Origin: Molanna angustata
Lineage: Eukaryota; Arthropoda; Insecta; Trichoptera; Molannidae
Length of the DNA stretch: 64,000 nt
Direction of reading: 5' to 3'
NCBI GenBank assembly: GCA_963576475.1
Contig: OY754986.1
Location: 6,890,531-6,954,530 of the forward strand
Shown piece by piece: positions 1 through 10,265 of the stretch; the first letter of the stretch is position 1, and each line of letters opens with the position of its first letter. A model generated the notes under the pieces. That model saw nothing but the letters and a program-made list of their open reading frames with translations, had not been told where the DNA came from and ran no database searches. A program made the position numbers and the translations under genes.

Positions 1-655
1 AAAAAAACTTCATATTGATATTATGTGTGTCTCTATAGACAAGTGTATATTTTTACTCTCCACTTCTATCTTCCTCAAGGGGTTGGTAGTGAAAACCGAA
101 CACCGCATTCTTTTATCTTGACACATTCATCGCCCCATCAATATTGATGCACTCTCTCATAAAAGCTCATCTTGCTAATAATGCTATTGTACTTAAAATT
201 TCTTAATAAGTATCATGTAGAAAATGCATAATCCGTCCTCTCCCTCTCCCTATTTCCTATACCCACTTTTTATAACCAAATATGTTTTAGTTTGTATGTG
301 ATTTAATATAATTTTCTTTTTTAATAAGTAGGTACCTATGTACCGATCTGTGCTTTTTGATTTAAATAAATAATTGATTGTGGAAACTGTCTTGGCAGTT
401 TTTTTATTGATTAAGTGTTCTTTTAGTTTGATTTTATGTTTACTGCTGTATGTTTTCCAAATGAAAAAAAAAATATATGAGTTTCTTTGCAAAGTTTTTG
501 TGTGTATGGTTTATTGTGAAAACTTTTGTTTTTGAAAACTTATATTTGTTTAAGAATCTTATAGAAATGTACACATAAAAATGCCTTAAGGGATTGTCAA
601 CCTTACAAAAAGAAAAAATGAACACTTACTATGATGTGGAGAGTTTAGTGTTGGC
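1..655 (+). repeat. Interspersed repeat Rpt-A, copy 1 (cut by window start)
   Basis: This stretch matches 40705-41135 in the same orientation, with shared blocks such as gtgtctctatagacaagtgt and a tail near atgaacactta. Bases about 60-150 resemble, in reverse, the 3' end of the LINE family seen at 29810-30175, so the repeat contains an old LINE tail. About 240 bp at 232-470 have no counterpart in the other copy and look like a later insertion into this copy. No coding sequence is supported. The family is unclassified. Confidence 0.7.
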
Positions 656-1005
656 CCGCCGCGCCGTTTGTTTTAATTCTGCAAACGTTTTCTTCAATAT
701 TTTGTGGGGTGTTTGAAATGATTATGCCAACAGAAAATACTCAAGAATATTTCTTTCTAACACATCTTATGTAGAATATGTAGTAAAAAAATCATTACCT
801 TTTAAAAGTGTCTTTTTTACGTTTGTTCAAAACTATAAGAAAATCTTCCGAAACTCATAAAATGGGTCACATTTTTATTTTCAAAGTATTTTTCTTTGAA
901 TCTCTGTCCTACTTACAGTTCTTTGATAATGCCAACTTGCCGGACTTACATAATATATCTTTCAAATAAAAAAGTGACATGCTTGTACAAACGTAAGTTA
1001 TAAAA
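656..1005. other. No recognisable feature
   Basis: AT-rich DNA after a short GC-rich patch near 652-665. No open reading frame, tRNA-like box or inverted repeat stands out. Confidence 0.5.
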
Positions 1006-1009
1006 TGGA

Positions 1010-1085
1010 CGACGGTAGAGCGGTAGTTTGTTTGTCCAGAAATTCACTGGACCCAGATTCGAACCCTGTTTCGTTAAATTTCATT
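1010..1085 (+). mobile_element. tRNA-derived SINE fragment
   Basis: An A-box-like ggtagagcggtag is followed about 40 bp later by a B-box-like agattcgaaccctg, the spacing of an internal RNA polymerase III promoter. Cloverleaf pairing is poor, so this is a SINE head or decayed tRNA-like piece rather than a tRNA gene. Confidence 0.45.
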
Positions 1086-1189
1086 CGACATTTAATTTCA
1101 TAGCTTCAAAGACACGGTGGTCAGATTGCATCAAAATATTTTTTCAAAGGATTTTGTCGGCCTGTTGATCAGTAGTTATTATCACATGA

Positions 1190-1437
1190 AATTAATTAGG
1201 CTGATATGGGCTGGACAACGAATGCCAACCTCACGGGTGCCGAAACGAATCGTGACTGGACACCTTGTGAGAGAAGAAGGGTAGGAAGACCAAGGCTGCG
1301 AAGGGAAGATGAGGTCAGAAAAGATGCAGCTCAGGTTCTCCAGGAGAGGAGCTGGAAAGCAGAGGACAGGATGGGATGGAGGCGTAGTTAACGAAGGCCA
1401 AGGCTCGATTTGGACTGTAGCGCCATCGAAGAAGAAG
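1190..1437 (+). pseudogene. RTE-clade LINE, C-terminal end and 3' tail
   Basis: The open frame 1206-1391 contains RRVGRPRLRREDEVRKDA and ERSWKAEDRMGWRR, the GRPRLRW...D..KW end typical of RTE-type reverse transcriptase proteins. After the stop the short 3' UTR runs through ggctcgatttggactgtagc and ends in a gaagaagaag tail, the usual RTE 3' end. The same end occurs reversed at 53789-53880. The copy is strongly 5'-truncated and non-functional. Confidence 0.75.
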
Positions 1438-1660
1438 TTGATCAGTTGATTAGTTGATTAATGATCTGAGTGTTGATCCTAGGACTCCGGGTTCGATTCC
1501 CGGTGAAGACACATTTTTAAATAGTGTTTTCAGTCTGGATCTGTGAGACGATCAAAATCGTAAGTCTCCAGAATGTGGCAACTTATTATTAGGTTCGTGT
1601 GAAATTAATATTTGACGTTGTGCCTGTTACATAGAGACTGATGATGACGATAGCTTCAAT
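1438..1660 (+). mobile_element. tRNA-derived SINE
   Basis: A tRNA-like head ends in a good B box (gggttcgattcccggt at about 1488-1503). It is followed by a non-tRNA body with cagtctggatctgtgagacg and a tail of tgatga units near 1640. It directly abuts the RTE 3' tail, which is common because SINEs borrow LINE ends. Family not identified. Confidence 0.55.
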
Positions 1661-1961
1661 AGAAGGTAACAAGACTAGGTACTAAAAATGTGGACATAAA
1701 TTGTCCAGCCTGCGGGTATCTTCAAAAGGCACCACTTACTCAGGGTTCATATTATCCAATCGTTGTTATCTGATGTGGTAACCTTTTCACAGAAAAAAAT
1801 TCAGCCTTTATACTTTTACGTAAATTTCGCTGTCGCTGGTTCTTGGTCTTTGTAGAGTGTTTGAGAAATATATATTTTAAGAAATTATAAAGAACTTGGT
1901 TTTATGAGAAATAATGTGTTTCTATATACACAGTGAGTATTACTGATATTATTAAAATCAG

Positions 1962-2151
1962 GGGGGCAAGTCCGGTCAATCGATGGAATGAATACCCCCA
2001 TGATTCCCATGTCATCAATATAATCTATTATCATATGGAGTCTTATAACCTGTGTTGATATTGTAGAACTCTAGAAGATAAGTATATCCATTATATGGGT
2101 AATGGGTAATCATTAGGATTTTGATTTCACCGTTTGACCAGACTTGCCCCC
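1962..2151. mobile_element. Small MITE with about 18-bp terminal inverted repeats
   Basis: The left end gggggcaagtccggtcaa and the right end, read in reverse as gggggcaagtctggtcaa, match at 17 of 18 positions across 190 bp of non-coding DNA. A clean target duplication could not be fixed. The size and ends fit a non-autonomous DNA transposon of unknown superfamily. Confidence 0.6.
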
Positions 2152-2218
2152 AGATCAGAATAAAAATATTATATTACCTCACAGATCAAAAAGTACAACA
2201 ATTTATTTTTCCTTCTAG

Positions 2219-2246
2219 TCAGTAACGGTCATTGATGGCTTAAGAG
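2219..2246 (+). other. Candidate 28-nt micro-exon
   Basis: A pyrimidine-rich run ending in ttctag precedes 28 nt that are open in one frame (SVTVIDGLR plus one base), followed by a strong donor, gtatgt. Spliced directly to the candidate at 2719, the frame gives only a short tail before a stop, so the two may not belong together. Host gene unknown. Confidence 0.25.
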
Positions 2247-2718
2247 GTATGTACCTGAAAAAAGGCTTTTTCACGATGTAAGTATTTATATGTATGGTAT
2301 TAGGGATGCGTAAAGTGAACATCGGGGAACTATCCCAGTGGTTGGTTCGACTTTACTTAAAAATATAATTATATCAATATAAAATTTTGTATTAATGATA
2401 AAGACAAAACAGTGCCAGGCATAACGTCTTTAGATATATTTTATCATATCAATGATTTGATCATGTATTTTTTTTCTGCACAAGAAATAATTATTTTATC
2501 TGATGATAAAGTATGTAATAGATTTACTATATTGAAACACAGATAAAATTTCAAAGTCTCCTACTACTGCTCATTGGATGAAACAGGGAACTATTATCCA
2601 GCACATTTCAATGACAACCTGTCTGTGTCATTAATAAAAAAAAAAAGTAACTAGAACTTACCCAATAGCAAGCCATTTGTTTACTATTTGTAATGCTCAA
2701 AAATTTATCATTTTACAG

Positions 2719-2854
2719 AAAAAAGACTACTGCGCAACGCTACGTTATTTTGACTAGTCCAAACATGTTCAATATGTTACCTGATGCAACGGAAAGGGAT
2801 TTTCTGAAGAAAACAGTAATTGACTGGCTAATATCCATCGGGATTGATATATGA
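2719..2854 (+). other. Candidate exon, unknown protein
   Basis: After an acceptor-like ttatcattttacag, one frame is open for 44 codons before tga and reads as varied protein-like sequence, including QRYVILTSPNMFNMLPDATE and KKTVIDWLISIGIDI. I do not recognise the family. It may be a terminal exon of a host gene or a transposon protein remnant. The other two frames close within about 13 codons. Confidence 0.3.
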
Positions 2855-3089
2855 TTGAGATGGTATCACAGAGGCTACATTTTGCTATATCAGTCAGTAA
2901 AACAAAAGGTATTACAATATCCAAACAATCTTCAAGGAGTTAGTTAACTGTTTATGATAAGCCTATGCAAGTAAAGAGTTTTAAATATTAATTAAGAGAA
3001 GAGATCTGCAGCCAGTATGACCTCTACACTGAAATCCGTGAACAAGACAAATAAGTCATCGTGCGTGCGTGCATACGTGCCGTATCTCA

Positions 3090-3515
3090 ATGCCTAAAAA
3101 ATATGGTTTGGAAAAAGAAACACATGCGTATTGACAATAAGGTCAGAATATATAAGAAATAAACATGAACTGATCGTAACTGTAGGAACCAAGGGGCCCT
3201 AAAGACAACGGAATTGAAGGTTTTAAGGTCAATCACTGGAAAAAGTTTCCGATCATGTCCGTAATGCTAAAATAAGAAAAACATGTGAAATAGAGGACAT
3301 CGTTCGGAGGAGTAGATCCAGAATAAGACATTGGAGAAACCACGTAGCCAGAAGAGATAATGATAGACTTGCGTATATAGCAGCAGGTGAAATCCCTTCT
3401 GGTTGCCATCTACCCGGAAGACCACCTAATAGGTGGAAGGCTAGACTTCGTCATCTCAGCAGGCATTAGTTTTTGTTTAAACAAAAACAACAGGTCTGCT
3501 AAAAGAAGAAGATTG
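3090..3515 (+). pseudogene. RTE-type LINE, C-terminal remnant
   Basis: A frame with stops includes EDIVRRSRSRIRHWRNHVAR then DNDRLAYIAAGEIPSG and GRPPNRWKARLRHL, the last part of an RTE-like reverse transcriptase protein. It ends in a tail with tttgtttaaacaaaaac and gaagaag. The related copy at 46785-47085 lies on the other strand. Upstream, about 3100-3270, is an older, heavily broken part (LKTTELKVLRSITG). Non-functional. Confidence 0.7.
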
Positions 3516-3519
3516 ATGA

Positions 3520-4150
3520 CACATATTTTAATAGATTAGAAATTTTGTAAATTTTCTTGATAAATACATAGGTACATTTGTTACCCAACTTGTTATTGAT
3601 AATAGGTATGTTTAAAACTGTCCAAGCTTTAATTAAAATAGTCTACGTTAATACAAAACAGTCCTATTGAGGTCGTTAATTGTATATTATTGTGCACTTA
3701 CTGTTTTAAATAAATTAACTGAATCTAGGGAAAATTTAAATGATCTTCTGTTAATTTTCGTTACCTTATTGAAAATTAATGTCGGCAAAAAATAATGCAA
3801 ATTGCATCATTATTGGGGTAAACTCCCCCTGGGACCATTTGCTATTCAAGATGCTTGACCAATTAAGAAAAGCAGGATCTTCCATTCACTGTCAATTCAT
3901 TCCGAGTCCTTTCGATTCCTTTTTGCCACTTAAAATTTTCTCCTCTCGTCCTCCTATCTCGGCAACCTTCCCTCCACCCCGTACAATTATGCCTACTTTA
4001 CAAAAAGAGAGAAAAAGCGCCCGACTAACAGTGAAAAATTAACAAAAAATACGTCCCTTGAATACCGAACGCGACAGTCAATAATTGATTGGGTTGTGCC
4101 TAACTCTGCACTTAGAGTCAATTTAAATACGAACCAATTTGGTCAATAGA
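3520..4150. other. No supported feature
   Basis: AT-rich sequence with an open frame at 3779-4042 whose product has no recognisable domain and is probably chance. Confidence 0.5.
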
Positions 4151-4185
4151 CGATGTTCGATAAAGGTTCGTCGTCATTCTCATAG

Positions 4186-5030
4186 ATGACGATAGTGATT
4201 TTACCTTTTTTTCAAGCGAAATGCAAATACCGCACAACACTTACATGTTTCAAATTTGGATTGATAAGGGGACTTAATTGTAAATTCAATGTCGAGACTC
4301 ATTATCTATTCGTGGATTTCAAGGCTGTCTATGATAGTGTAAATAGAGGAAAATTGTACGAAGCAATGTCGGAGATGGGTATCCCTCCAACGCTCATACA
4401 CCTGGTCCGCGCGACAATGTCCAGTACCTACTGCCACATAAAAATACAGTCGAGCAATCAGAACAATTCCGAAGATGCAATGGATTACAGCAGGGCGATG
4501 CACTGGCGTGCCTGCTGTTCAATAAAGTGCTGAAAAAGGCGATAAGGGATTCAAATATAGAGAGAACCGGAACCATTGTTAGAAAGTCAAGTTCTGGCAT
4601 ATGCAGATGACATTGACATAATGGCTAGAACCCTGTCTTGTATGTAGGACAATTTCGATTGACTTGGGCGTACGGAAAATGATATTGGCCTAATTGATAT
4701 TGGTCAGAGAAGAAAGCTCTTCAAAATAATACTCCGACGAGAGGAAATGAGGAGTTATTGGTGGGTGAACATCGGGTAGAATCGGTTGGATATTTCACCT
4801 ACCTGGGATCATTGGTCACCTCAGACAATAATATCAGCATGGAAATACATAAAATCGAGGCTTGAAGTGGCTAAAAGATGTTACTATTGCTTACTCAAAC
4901 ATCTCAAGTCAAAACTGATCTTGCGAAATACTAAGGTCCTTATTTACAAAACTCTTCTCCGACCAGTCCTAACATACGGAGCGGAATGTTGGGCACTGAC
5001 TAAAAAGGGCGAAAATATGTTACCTATTGG
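4186..5030 (+). pseudogene. RTE-clade reverse transcriptase, frameshifted
   Basis: This is the central part of a LINE reverse transcriptase that would copy RNA into DNA at the target site. Visible blocks in order are THYLFVDFKAVYDSVNRGKL (fingers/palm, with the catalytic D in DFKAVYDS), EMGIPPTLIHLVRATM, the catalytic box LAYADDIDI near 4600, VGYFTYLGSLVTSDN near 4785, and LLRPVLTYGAECWALTK near 4960. These sit in different frames with several stops, so the copy is dead. It lacks the endonuclease domain, which puts it in the usual 5'-truncated class. It ends where repeat Rpt-C begins. Confidence 0.85.
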
Positions 5031-5031
5031 T

Positions 5032-5145
5032 ATTTTTATTGAGAAACTTTTTAATATCTCAATAGAGTCGAAGTTGGGATATTATAGAAGGACCAAGGCA
5101 CTCAAGGCACCTAAAATGCTTACGACCTATCATCGGCTGGTTTAC
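5032..5145 (+). repeat. Repeat Rpt-C, copy 1
   Basis: About 110 bp that match, in reverse, 6537-6640 and 25062-25168. Shared features are ctcaatagagtcgaagttgg, caaggcacct and a catcggctggtt end. It has replaced the 3' part of the RTE element, so it probably inserted there. Unclassified, non-coding. Confidence 0.65.
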
Positions 5146-5282
5146 GTGACCACTTTATGCGCTTGCGCAACGTTCACCAATTATGCCTTCTTATTGAGTT
5201 CCCTTATCAATTTTATTTTTTAAAGTACTATATATTTGAATAATATGTAACAATTCACCTGAAAATAAGACATTATTACTAT

Positions 5283-5425
5283 TGCCATTTATGAAGTAAC
5301 GAAGAAACCCTTTAAAAACCAAACGCCATCTATTGAGAAATTGTTTTTTTTTGTAAACGATGAAAGCAACATTCCTTATATATGAGGTGACGGTGTCTCG
5401 CACAGATGTCACCCCTAAACTGCGC
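5283..5425 (+). repeat. Repeat Rpt-D, copy 1
   Basis: About 140 bp shared with 26961-27108 in the same orientation, including cgccatctattgagaaattg and atgtcacccct. No coding content. Possibly a SINE body or LINE tail; the class is not known. Confidence 0.65.
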
Positions 5426-5499
5426 CAGTTCGCTTATATACAATTTAAAAATATTTGATTTATATTATCGGTGTTTTAAATGAAGATATTGAGAGAATA

Positions 5500-5688
5500 C
5501 AACAGCAACAAATCAATTTTTGCACAGATAAATTTGTTATTCCAATTATAGTATTCTAACACGTACTTTATTTTATTAAATTTTAATAAATTCGAAAACA
5601 GGGCGGTAAGGGAGAGAGGTAGGAAAGGGACTAGATAGGAAACATCGACCATTGCAAGCTCCTATTTAAATTTTATGTCCCACGTGTC
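5500..5688 (+). repeat. Repeat Rpt-E, copy 1, split by the Harbinger element
   Basis: Matches 33690-33885 (ccaattatagtattctaa, aaacaggatggg-like, cacgtgtc). The match breaks at cacgtgtc and resumes after the transposon as atgtatgaatac. The intact paralogue reads cacgtgtctccatgtatgaa, so the transposon landed inside this repeat. Confidence 0.7.
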
Positions 5689-6137
5689 TTAGGCCCGGTT
5701 GCACCAAAAAAAAAGTTTATAGTTAAAATTTTAAACTCCGTTTAGGGTCTTACAAAAGTTACGTCGAGTTTAAATGAAATATGAGTTGCACCGACAAAAA
5801 AAAAAGTTAAGTTATAGTTAATGGGGATACCAACGCAACAAAGATCAAATTCCGTAATAATGAACTGAAATACACCGGGAATTATTTTTGTCATATTGCC
5901 ATACCATTTTGTCCATGCTAGATTTTGGCGTCTGTCATAATAATATAACATATGTCATATAACCTCGTTTTATTTGTAACCGCTCAGTGCGCGTTACGAT
6001 CATTATTTGTTTATTTGCTGTCTGATTATCGGCATGGATTCAAATTCAAAATATATATTAATTAAAATTTTATTTACATAACGATATTACTGGCAAGGTT
6101 TTATGAAGTGATTTTTTCAGAGATCGATCAGCGAACT

Positions 6138-6344
6138 TTACCGCCGACGAATTATCCTTTTGTCATTGGTGGAAGGAAAAAAAAAAATAATGTTAGATTG
6201 TGGTGCAATGTCCTCTCTAATGAGTTCCACTAATTGATGAACCCTGTTTTTGGACATTCTGAATCGGGCGATAAATTCATCATCATCCCATAACCAAAAA
6301 TTTGTCCTTTGCCTGAATAATTTCGGCTTTCGCGTAGTTAACAT
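6138..6344 (-). pseudogene. Harbinger transposase, N-terminal fragment
   Basis: The 68-codon frame reads FRQRTNFWLWDDDEFIARFR then MSKNRVHQLVELIREDIAPQ. This matches the N-terminal pattern of HARBI1-like nucleases: an acidic DDEF patch, an R-[LM]SK segment and a helix ending E-DIAP. Full-length relatives have roughly 350-400 residues with a DDE catalytic triad; none of that follows. Just upstream, GDSDSSDDEF-like codons suggest the original start lay farther 5'. The sequence turns to low-complexity A/T after APQSN, so the gene is truncated. The transposase belongs to the element at 5692-6842 and cannot be active. Confidence 0.75.
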
Positions 6345-6536
6345 GATATGTATTAATGATGACTAAATTCGTCATCAGATGAATCCGAATCCCCATAGTA
6401 AAATATATCACTATATTTCAACAATTAACACGAAAAAAACAACATTACAAAATAAACAATTGTCAAAAGTATTTTCTACGATAGGGAAACGAAAGATAAA
6501 TCGAATATTTTTATTATTGCATATGCGCAAACATAG

Positions 6537-6640
6537 GTCGTAAGCCCTGTAGGTGCCTTGATTTCCCGGTTCTCCTACAATAAATATTCCAACTTCGTCT
6601 CTATTGAGATAATTAAAAATCTGTTAAGAAAGATAAATCA
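6537..6640 (-). repeat. Repeat Rpt-C, copy 2
   Basis: Reverse orientation relative to copy 1, with ggtcgtaagccctgtaggtg and tccaacttcgtctctattga. Nested inside the Harbinger element. Confidence 0.7.
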
Positions 6641-6859
6641 TGACATGTGTTCTCTGAGAGAAATGCACAAAAATTAACTTTAACTTAATCTTAAACTCTC
6701 ATTTCTGGGGGTTTAAATTTTAGTAACTTTTCGGTTAAGTTTAAGTTAGCAAAAATGCGATGCAACTCAATTTGACAAAAAAGTAACTTTTTTGTAACTT
6801 TAACTATAAACTTTCGTTTAACTTTTTTGACGCAACCGGGCCTTAATGTATGAATACTG

Positions 6860-7370
6860 AATTGACTTAAAGTCTTCAGTTTTCCTATAGTATAATATAA
6901 TACATTCCTACATCGTATCTATTGAGATAAACATTTAATTGAAAAAAAACTCAATTAAAACAAACTAATAATGTGCATGAAGATCATTTTAAAGTATTAT
7001 CTACAGTATAGGTATGGATATTTGTAAAAAATGATCATCAAAATATCTTCGTTTAATTCACTATAGCAACCTCAATTTTTCTCTTGTACATACGTATGTA
7101 GTTATTCCATTACGTCGTAAAATATTTCCTATTTATCCATTTTATAAGATAAAATCTGTATAAAATATGAGACATCCATTATAGTGATACATATTCCAAC
7201 AGCGACAAGACATTCGTTGTTCCCTTTTTGCAACATCACAGAAAGACAAAACACATTTTTTTCCATTTCGGATCTGATGGGTATAAATAAGGTTGCCAAA
7301 CGTCCTGTATACACGGGAATATCTCCAAATTTAAAAACTAAATCCCGATCTACTACATCAAGCATCGTAT
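6860..7370. other. No recognisable feature
   Basis: AT-rich. Short open frames on both strands around 7129-7477 overlap each other and carry no domain. Confidence 0.5.
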
Positions 7371-7374
7371 TTCA

Positions 7375-8420
7375 CCCGTTTCTTACGCATAGTTACCATC
7401 ACGCCATGCCGGCAGAGAGAACCAAACGCCACATTTTCTATTTTGACACAAGTTCATCGCCTTGTCATCATTCATAGATCGTATTATAGTTACATGTTCG
7501 TCTGCTGTTTACGCTTCTTGCATCTCGTTTACATGGTCGTGCCATATTTTTCTTGAGCCACCCCGACCTCTTAATCCAGTGATCGGCAAACTTTTTAAGG
7601 GGAGGGCCAGATAAAATAAAAAAAATATCTAGGCGGGCCGAAAAATTTTTTAACAAAACAGATTTCTATAAGCGATAAACTTTATTTTTGATATATTATA
7701 TAGATTATACTTATATTATAAGAAAAAAGTTACGAAAATTGATTATTCTTTAGAAGAGTATGGCTTATGTGACAGATGAAACTGTTGCCAAGCTTCCAAA
7801 AATTGCTGGGATGAGCTGATTCGCAGTAGTGAAGCTAAATGAAGCTTCAGAGTAGTAGAAAACACCTGTTCACAGATGTAGGAAGATGCACATATCGCTA
7901 TTATCTTCTAAGCGTGAGATTTCGGGATGGGGAAACTTGATTTTGACAGGGCCTTGTAGATCTCAATTTTAGAAACGTTAAGAAATAGTTGCTTCAATTC
8001 AATGCAGAAAATACATTTTTTTCTATTCTGGGTGTAATTTTAGTGGTTATTCGAAACCATGTCGCGGGCCGGATTGACTAACCCGAAGGGCCGCATTTGA
8101 CCCGCGGGCCGTACTTTGCCCATGACTGTCTTAATCCATTCCTGTCCGCCTTGAATATTTTCTTAGTCAAGCCATCCTCAATCATTCTTTGCAAGTGACC
8201 CAACCATCTCAATGTGTTAACTTTCATTTTATTAATTACACCTTTCTTCATTTAATTTTTTTAGAGTCCACGTTTCGTACCCAGTCACAGTCATACAATT
8301 ATACTCTATTACAAATTTTCGTTTCTTTCATAACAAAATGCAAAATTGTATATATTGGGCATACTTATTTACTATCAAAGTTTCTGAATTCAATCAAATA
8401 CCTTCCTTCCTAACTTTGTT
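7375..8420 (-). pseudogene. LINE reverse transcriptase 3' part, split by a hAT MITE
   Basis: On the minus strand the pieces 8420-8137 and 7576-7375 join into one old LINE end. They read YETWTLKK-like near 8260, then KMKVNTLRWLGHLQRMIED and KKIFKADRNGLRGRGGSRK, followed by WHDHVNEM. The tail has ttggttctctctgccggcat. The same protein pattern occurs at 29810-30175. Stops and shifts make it non-functional. The MITE at 7577-8128 is younger because removing it restores the reading. Confidence 0.7.
7577..8128. mobile_element. hAT-type MITE with perfect 8-bp target duplication
   Basis: The ends cagtgatcggcaaac and, reversed, cagtcatgggcaaag are the CAGTG...GGCAAA termini common in hAT elements. The 552 bp are flanked on both sides by tcttaatc (7569-7576 and 8129-8136). 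GC-rich gggccg blocks lie near both ends. There is no transposase, so movement needed an enzyme supplied in trans. Confidence 0.88.
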
Positions 8421-8504
8421 GCTGTGAATTTACTATTAATAATGTTACGTGGTTCTTTCCGTTTGTTATAAATTTAATAAACCTACCACTATACTATCTA
8501 TGGC

Positions 8505-8610
8505 CTCACGTTGCTTTGGTTGGTTGGAAGAAATTGCCATGAGGCAATAAACCCGCCATTGTTCACAGTATTGTACATGAAGCATTATAAATAAATAAAT
8601 ATGAAGAAGC
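8505..8610 (+). mobile_element. LINE 3' end (Jockey/CR1-like tail)
   Basis: gaagaaattgccatgaggca then ataaacccgccattgttcac and an aataaataaat tail. This signature recurs at 24156-24260 and 36660-36720 (plus) and 8648-8770 and 49975-50050 (minus). No coding part is attached here. Confidence 0.65.
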
Positions 8611-8647
8611 ACTTTTCTAAGCGGGTGCCTCACAGCATGTTTGTTTT

Positions 8648-8995
8648 TTGTGTATATTTATTTATTCATGTTTTTGAACATATAAGTTATTAACAACTAT
8701 ATTGCACACTGGCGGGCTTTAAGCCATTAGGCAATTTTTCCCACCCTACCAGATTACAAATTATGACAAAATTGTGTATGCACGTCATCAAAAGAATGAA
8801 TGCGAAAAAAAATCAAAGAGTATAAATATTATACTATGATAACAATTAAAACAAAAAAATTAAAAAACTTCAATAAAAATAAAAAATGATAGGGAAAGGA
8901 TAAGGAACGGAAATCGAGATCAAGTGTTTAAGGATAAATAATATTCATTAATATTCATTCTTTAATTTTTTTTTTTTTGATAATACGAATTGAGT
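8648..8995 (-). mobile_element. LINE 3' UTR, reverse orientation
   Basis: Reversed, the sequence reads gattgcctaatggc-like then aaagcccgccagtgtgc and ends in an ataaata tail at 8648. The AT-rich part up to about 8995 is consistent with its 3' UTR. Confidence 0.55.
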
Positions 8996-8999
8996 TAGT

Positions 9000-9450
9000 T
9001 ACAAAGTTATATTATTAAACGATGTTTTTTATGATTTGATGTAGTTGAAATACTGCGTTTCAGCGTTAAACATGACATCAAAAGTCTTCAATCGTCCCAT
9101 ATTGGTTTCTAGGCATGGCAACCCTCGGTGTAAAGAAAAAAGTATACAGCGGCAAAAAGCAGAGACGTAATAGCACAGTTCGGGGAGAATACGCGATGAG
9201 ACATCTAGCGGGGAGAGTCGCAATCATTATTTATTTGTAACGGCCTTCGTTAATTGTTTAGATTTATTATAGACCAACTTAACGATACGGCCGGCAGATG
9301 GAGTAATTTGAGAGCAACAAATAGGAGGAACTATTGTGCTCGAAATGGGGACTTTAATTAATTTATTATATTTGTACCTACATTTTACTTTTAAATTAGT
9401 TGTTTAAATCTGTATACTAAAACAAGGGGCTGAGGTGGGTACCTTATCCG
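9000..9450. other. Unassigned, moderately GC-richer patch
   Basis: 9050-9240 holds ggcatggcaaccctcggtgt and gagacatctagcgggga, phrases that often occur in insect repeat 5' ends, but no family could be named. No open frame of note. Confidence 0.4.
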
Positions 9451-9539
9451 ATGATTTCTATTAAGGTGCTTTTAGTACTTACTTTTTGTACGGCTACGGC
9501 TTTTCCTGCGCCTTTGGCTGCGTCATTGAGTATTTCCTT

Positions 9540-10146
9540 TCTACACTCTTGGCTCCCGTTCAGCCAGCCACTTCACAGCTTCTGGAGTCGCCCTATGGAT
9601 GTCCATCCAGTCTCCTTCATACCTCCGTATCGGGCACTCCTCTACTAGATGCTAGATAGTTTGGCTTCTTGCTCCACAGTCACATTCCGGAGAATCCATT
9701 TTTCCCCATTTCCACATTTGGTAGTTACATCGTCCTTGACCTGTACTAATTCTGTTTTGCTGAATCCAAACTTTTCGGGGAAGGTTATAAAGCTGGGACC
9801 CTTTCGTTAGGGTCTAGAATAATATGTTTGTTTAATACCAGGTCTGAATCATTCCACCTCTCTTTCCATGCTCTAGGCAAGTTGAATTCGCCGAATAGCT
9901 TCGACCAAACAGGCTTTCTGGACTTCAGTCGTTGTGTTGGTGGACGGAATATATCTTGAAATGCGGGAATTGCGGGATTCTTTTCAATCTTGGCAAGTTC
10001 TCTAGCTGTAGCCTGGCTCCTGCGGCGCAAATCAGGAGGAGCAATGCTCGAAAGCACAGGGAGCCACTGGAGTGCAATCGGCCTTACGCATCCGGTGATT
10101 GTCCTCATTGTTTTATTTAATTCGGAATCAAGGGTTTTGCAATGGA
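9540..10146 (-). pseudogene. Jockey-type LINE, RT C-terminal region, copy 1
   Basis: Minus-strand reading starts near 10146 with LNKTMRTITGCVRPIALQWL and continues through PPDLRRRSQATARELAKIEK, RPPTQRLKSRKPVWSKL and FNLPRAWKERWNDSDLVLNK. After a frameshift at about 9785 it resumes as YNLPRKVWIQQNRISTGQGR, the zinc-knuckle-like SPECDCGARSQTI, a stop, then HLVEECPIRRYEGDWMDIHR. This is the far C-terminus of Jockey-clade polymerases, including the CxC...H...C cluster. Two shared cousins lie at 10266-10571 and 25655-26105. Dead copy, lacking endonuclease and polymerase core. Confidence 0.85.
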
Positions 10147-10265
10147 CGGTGCTTTTAGTAACTGACTTCAATAACTTAACAATATGGGCACATGATAATG
10201 GGATTATTATAAACATAAATAAAACTAAATATATGATAATTTATTATTTATCTTATGGTCACAAA
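10147..10265 (+). pseudogene. CR1/Daphne-like LINE, upstream fragment
   Basis: Frame with DFNNLTIWAHDNGIIININK and TKYMIIYYLS, the segment just after the YADD box in CR1-group polymerases. It is the 5' half of the element that resumes at 10572; the two halves are separated by an antisense Jockey fragment. Confidence 0.65.

Larger units (their letters stand above)
5692..6842 (-). mobile_element. PIF/Harbinger DNA transposon, degenerate
   Basis: A cut-and-paste transposon bounded by inverted ends ggcccggttgc...gcaaccgggcc, extending imperfectly with agtttatagttaaa blocks, and flanked by a 3-bp duplication TTA at 5689-5691 and 6843-6845. Three-bp TWA-type duplications and the transposase remnant inside place it in PIF/Harbinger. 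At 1151 bp it is far shorter than autonomous relatives. Repeat Rpt-C lies inside it at 6537-6640, so the element has itself been invaded or carries captured sequence. Confidence 0.85.

Noticed and set aside
4306..4600. Minus-strand frames of 65-68 codons
   Set aside because: They are shadows of the RTE polymerase on the plus strand.
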